From UBA4416 sp020846025 (GTDB lineage: Bacteria; Bacteroidota; Bacteroidia; B-17B0; Aurantibacillaceae), in contig CAUJDD010000015.1 in NCBI GenBank assembly GCA_963169295.1, positions 1-64,000 of the forward strand: a DNA stretch of 64,000 bases, written 5' to 3'. A program made the translations under genes and the position numbers. Shown piece after piece: positions 61,942 to 64,000 of this stretch; position 1 is the stretch's first letter, and each line of letters starts with the position of its first letter. Below the pieces are notes generated by a model. The model was not told the DNA's origin, did no database searches, and was given only the letters and a program-made list of their open reading frames with translations.

Positions 61942-62949
61942 ATGAAACAACTATACACCCTATTCTTCTTCTTATCTTTTACATTAATCTCATATTCACA
62001 ATCTGAAGATGGCTTAGTAAAATGGCTATCGTTTGATGAGGCTCAGAAATTAAACAAACAACAGCCAAAGCCTTTTATAGTTGATATTTATACCGATTGG
62101 TGCGGATGGTGTAAACACATGATGAAAACTACTTACTCTAATCCTAACATTGCAGGTTACATTAATCAATATTTTTACCCAGTAAAATTTAACGCTGAAA
62201 CTAAAGATACTATTGAATTTAATGGTAAAGTTTACAAACCAACCTCACCAAATCCTAAAACACCACATGAGTTAGCAATTAAATTTTTAGGAAACAGTTT
62301 AAGTTACCCCTCCACTATTTTTATTGCTAATAATTTTGAGTTTAATTTACTATCACAAGGTTATTTAGAAGACAAAAAGATTGAACCATTATTAATTTAT
62401 ACTGTAGAAAGCGTGTTTAAAAGCGCTACCTACGACGAGTTTTCTACGCAATTCAATCATACTTTTTACGATACTGTTTTCACTAAACTACCTGTAAAAA
62501 CTTTCACATTAAAAGAAATAGAAAAACTATCTAAAAAATCGCCAAAGAAAATCTTGGTTAATATCTCGGCTGGTTTTTGTAATTCCTGCAAAGTTCAATA
62601 CGCCACCACATTAAAAGATTCTACCATTGCAGCCTATATAAACAAGAATTTCTACTTCATAAACTTTGATGCTGAAAGTAATGACACTTTAATATTTAGG
62701 GGTGAGAAATGTTATAAAACAATCCTAAACGGTTATCCTTTACATACATTTGCATTAAGAGCAACCAATAACCGTTTACAATTTCCAAGCATTGCAGTTT
62801 TAGATGATAAACAAAATACTTTAGATGCACTTAACGCTTTTTTAACACCTAAGAATTTACTTCCTATCTTAAAATATTATGCCGAAGACAAATACAAAAC
62901 CACTCCTTGGGCAGATTACATAAAAGCATACCACGAAAATAAAAAATAA
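61942..62949 (+). CDS. Periplasmic protein with two thioredoxin-like domains
   Basis: 335 residues from the ATG at 61942 (MKQLYTLFFFLSFTLISYSQ, a signal peptide). Domain 1 (about 25-145) has FIVDIYTDWCGWCKHMM with active-site C54-G-W-C57; domain 2 (about 185-320) has LVNISAGFCNSCKVQY with C213-N-S-C216. Each domain also contains an F-x-A-E-(T/S)-x-D-T strand and a conserved TFAL or SYPSTIF cis-proline-like loop. Looks like an internal duplication of a DUF255/thioredoxin_7-type fold. Predicted to act on disulfides in the periplasm; the partner is unknown. Followed by a TPR-like gene after 7 bp. Confidence 0.85.
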   Translation: MKQLYTLFFFLSFTLISYSQSEDGLVKWLSFDEAQKLNKQQPKPFIVDIYTDWCGWCKHMMKTTYSNPNIAGYINQYFYPVKFNAETKDTIEFNGKVYKPTSPNPKTPHELAIKFLGNSLSYPSTIFIANNFEFNLLSQGYLEDKKIEPLLIYTVESVFKSATYDEFSTQFNHTFYDTVFTKLPVKTFTLKEIEKLSKKSPKKILVNISAGFCNSCKVQYATTLKDSTIAAYINKNFYFINFDAESNDTLIFRGEKCYKTILNGYPLHTFALRATNNRLQFPSIAVLDDKQNTLDALNAFLTPKNLLPILKYYAEDKYKTTPWADYIKAYHENKK

Positions 62950-62956
62950 CAACATC

Positions 62957-63625
62957 ATGTTTAGTTGTCAATATGGTAAATCACATGCAGCATTCTATAT
63001 TTTCTTAATCTTAATTGGAGTTGGGATTAGTAAAACCATTAAAGCTCAACAGAGCAACTATAATCATCAATTACAAAAACAAATCATATTATTTCATCAA
63101 ACAAAAAATCATCAATCATTCAAAAAATTAGGCGCAACATTTAAACAACTTGCTGATGTACAAAAAAACGATTGGCTACCTTATTACTATGCCGCAACTT
63201 GTTATGCTATATTTGCGCTTGAATCTCCAAAAGATGAAATTGATAATTTATGCCAACAAGCAGATAAATTAGCAAAAACAGCCGATTCACTTTATAAGAA
63301 CAATTCGGAAGTTTTAGTTTTAAAATCCATGATTTGTGCAGCAAGAATTTTAGTAAACCAACAAAATCGTGCGCATAAATATGGCGTACAATCTTTAAAA
63401 TATGCCAACGAAGCTATTCGTTTAGATTCAGAAAATCCGAGAGCTTATTTATTAAAAGCACAAAATATACTGAATACACCAAAAGTATTAGGAGGTGGCA
63501 AAGAAAAAGCATTACCAATATTTAAAATTGCATTGGATAAATATAATAAAGCTAAAACATCTTCCCCATTATATCCACATTGGGGGAAACAACAAATTGA
63601 AGATGGCCTAGAAAACACTAAATAA
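62957..63625 (+). CDS. Exported TPR-like protein of unknown function
   Basis: 222 residues. N-terminal hydrophobic segment (FYIFLILIGVGISKTIKAQ) is a likely signal peptide ending at AQ. The rest is helical; DWLPYYYAATCYAIFAL, LYKNNSEVLVLKSMICAARI and YANEAIRLDSENPRAYLLKA resemble tetratricopeptide repeats, and PKVLGGGKEKALPIFKIALDKY is a conserved-looking loop and helix. Such proteins scaffold partners in the periplasm. 7 bp after the double-thioredoxin gene, so the two are probably co-transcribed and may work together. Confidence 0.75.
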   Translation: MFSCQYGKSHAAFYIFLILIGVGISKTIKAQQSNYNHQLQKQIILFHQTKNHQSFKKLGATFKQLADVQKNDWLPYYYAATCYAIFALESPKDEIDNLCQQADKLAKTADSLYKNNSEVLVLKSMICAARILVNQQNRAHKYGVQSLKYANEAIRLDSENPRAYLLKAQNILNTPKVLGGGKEKALPIFKIALDKYNKAKTSSPLYPHWGKQQIEDGLENTK

Positions 63626-63713
63626 AAGTGTTAGCAATTCAAATATGAGCTAACACCAAGTATGAAGTTTCTTATTTATTATTTATAGAGCAGACAAATT
63701 ATTCAAACAAAAA

Positions 63714-63745
63714 AAAGAAGCTACCCATTTGTGGTAGCTTCTTTT
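63714..63745. terminator. Bidirectional terminator between the TPR-like gene and the right-edge gene
   Basis: AAGAAGCTACC and GGTAGCTTCTT form a perfect stem (about 63715-63725 and 63733-63743) around a 7-nt loop, with A and T tracts outside. Confidence 0.85.
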
Positions 63746-63765
63746 ATTAATGTATATTAAATAGA

Positions 63766-64000
63766 TTATTTATTTACTACAAACTTTTTAGTAACTGCAT
63801 AACCATTTCCAATTTTTACTTGGTAGAAATAAATTCCAGCACTTAAATCAGAAATATTTAAAGCTACAGTATTTAAACCTGCATTAGCTTGTGTAGAAGT
63901 TGTATAAACTGTTTGTCCTACGGCATTTAAAATTACCACATCCAATTTAGCATTATCTGTTAATTGAACTTCAATTGTAGCACTTGTTTGAGCAGGATTT
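63766..64000 (-). CDS. T9SS-exported protein, C-terminal fragment (N-terminus beyond right edge)
   Basis: The last 77 codons and stop of a minus-strand gene. They encode a typical type A sorting domain: NPAQTSATIEVQLTD, LDVVILNAVGQTVYTT, LNISDLSAGIYFYQVKIG and the basic end AVTKKFVVNK. The domain upstream is not visible, so the function cannot be stated. Confidence 0.88.
   Translation of the reverse strand, partial: NPAQTSATIEVQLTDNAKLDVVILNAVGQTVYTTSTQANAGLNTVALNISDLSAGIYFYQVKIGNGYAVTKKFVVNK

Overview
This window looks like chromosomal DNA of a low-GC, Gram-negative Bacteroidota, probably Flavobacteriales-like; I cannot name a genus. The evidence is several secreted proteins ending in a type IX secretion (T9SS) C-terminal sorting domain, sigma-ABfr-type promoters (TTTG, 18-22 bp, TAnnTTTG), LPS and Bam outer-membrane genes, a MurE with the meso-diaminopimelate motif, and Bacteroidota gene orders (acpP-fabF-rnc; uppS-bamA-skp-skp). 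Start codons include TTG and GTG. There are no insertion sequences, phage genes or CRISPR arrays.

Layout. 1-4520: N-terminal part of a giant surface adhesin running off the left edge. 4.6-15.3 kb: housekeeping genes, including a surE/membrane protein/lpxB/SpoIID operon, ridA, an RRM protein, pruA, a TrmN6-like methyltransferase, dacB, a class III aminotransferase and methylmalonyl-CoA epimerase. 15.3-20.9 kb: a surface-protein island with three T9SS cargo genes and a lipoprotein interrupted by a 14-G tract. 21-22.3 kb: ispF and an acyltransferase. 22.5-38.7 kb: a complete-looking division and cell wall (dcw) run, mraZ-rsmH-ftsL-ftsI-murE-mraY-murD-(extra MurD C-terminal domain)-ftsW-murG-murC-ftsQ-ftsA-ftsZ, with MraZ boxes at its head and a terminator at its end. 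38.8-44.2 kb: a small outer membrane protein, then uppS-bamA-skp-skp. 44.3-49.2 kb: rimP-nusA-infB and tRNA-Ala(GGC). 49.4-52.1 kb: a small membrane protein and acpP-fabF-rnc. 52.3-58.2 kb: two adjacent M43 metalloproteases exported by T9SS. 58.5-63.6 kb: an RsmI-like methyltransferase, recQ, a YdcF-like lipoprotein, a double-thioredoxin protein and a TPR-like protein. The right edge holds the T9SS tail of another minus-strand gene.

How the genes work together. mraY, murC, murD, murE and murG make the peptidoglycan precursor; UppS makes its lipid carrier; FtsL/I/W/Q/A/Z and DacB use or remodel it. LpxB, BamA and the Skp chaperones build the outer membrane through which T9SS cargo (adhesin, proteases, WD-like repeat proteins) is exported.

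Best leads: (1) a poly-G tract that puts a lipoprotein signal peptide out of frame with its body, so a possible phase-variable switch; (2) a stand-alone MurD C-terminal domain gene in the dcw cluster; (3) a terminator hairpin between a clear promoter and rimP, so a probable attenuator of rimP-nusA-infB; (4) symmetric dyads at activator or operator positions upstream of surface-protein genes; (5) a 238-bp near-identical sorting-domain repeat shared by two T9SS genes. I found no complete, clearly new multi-gene system.
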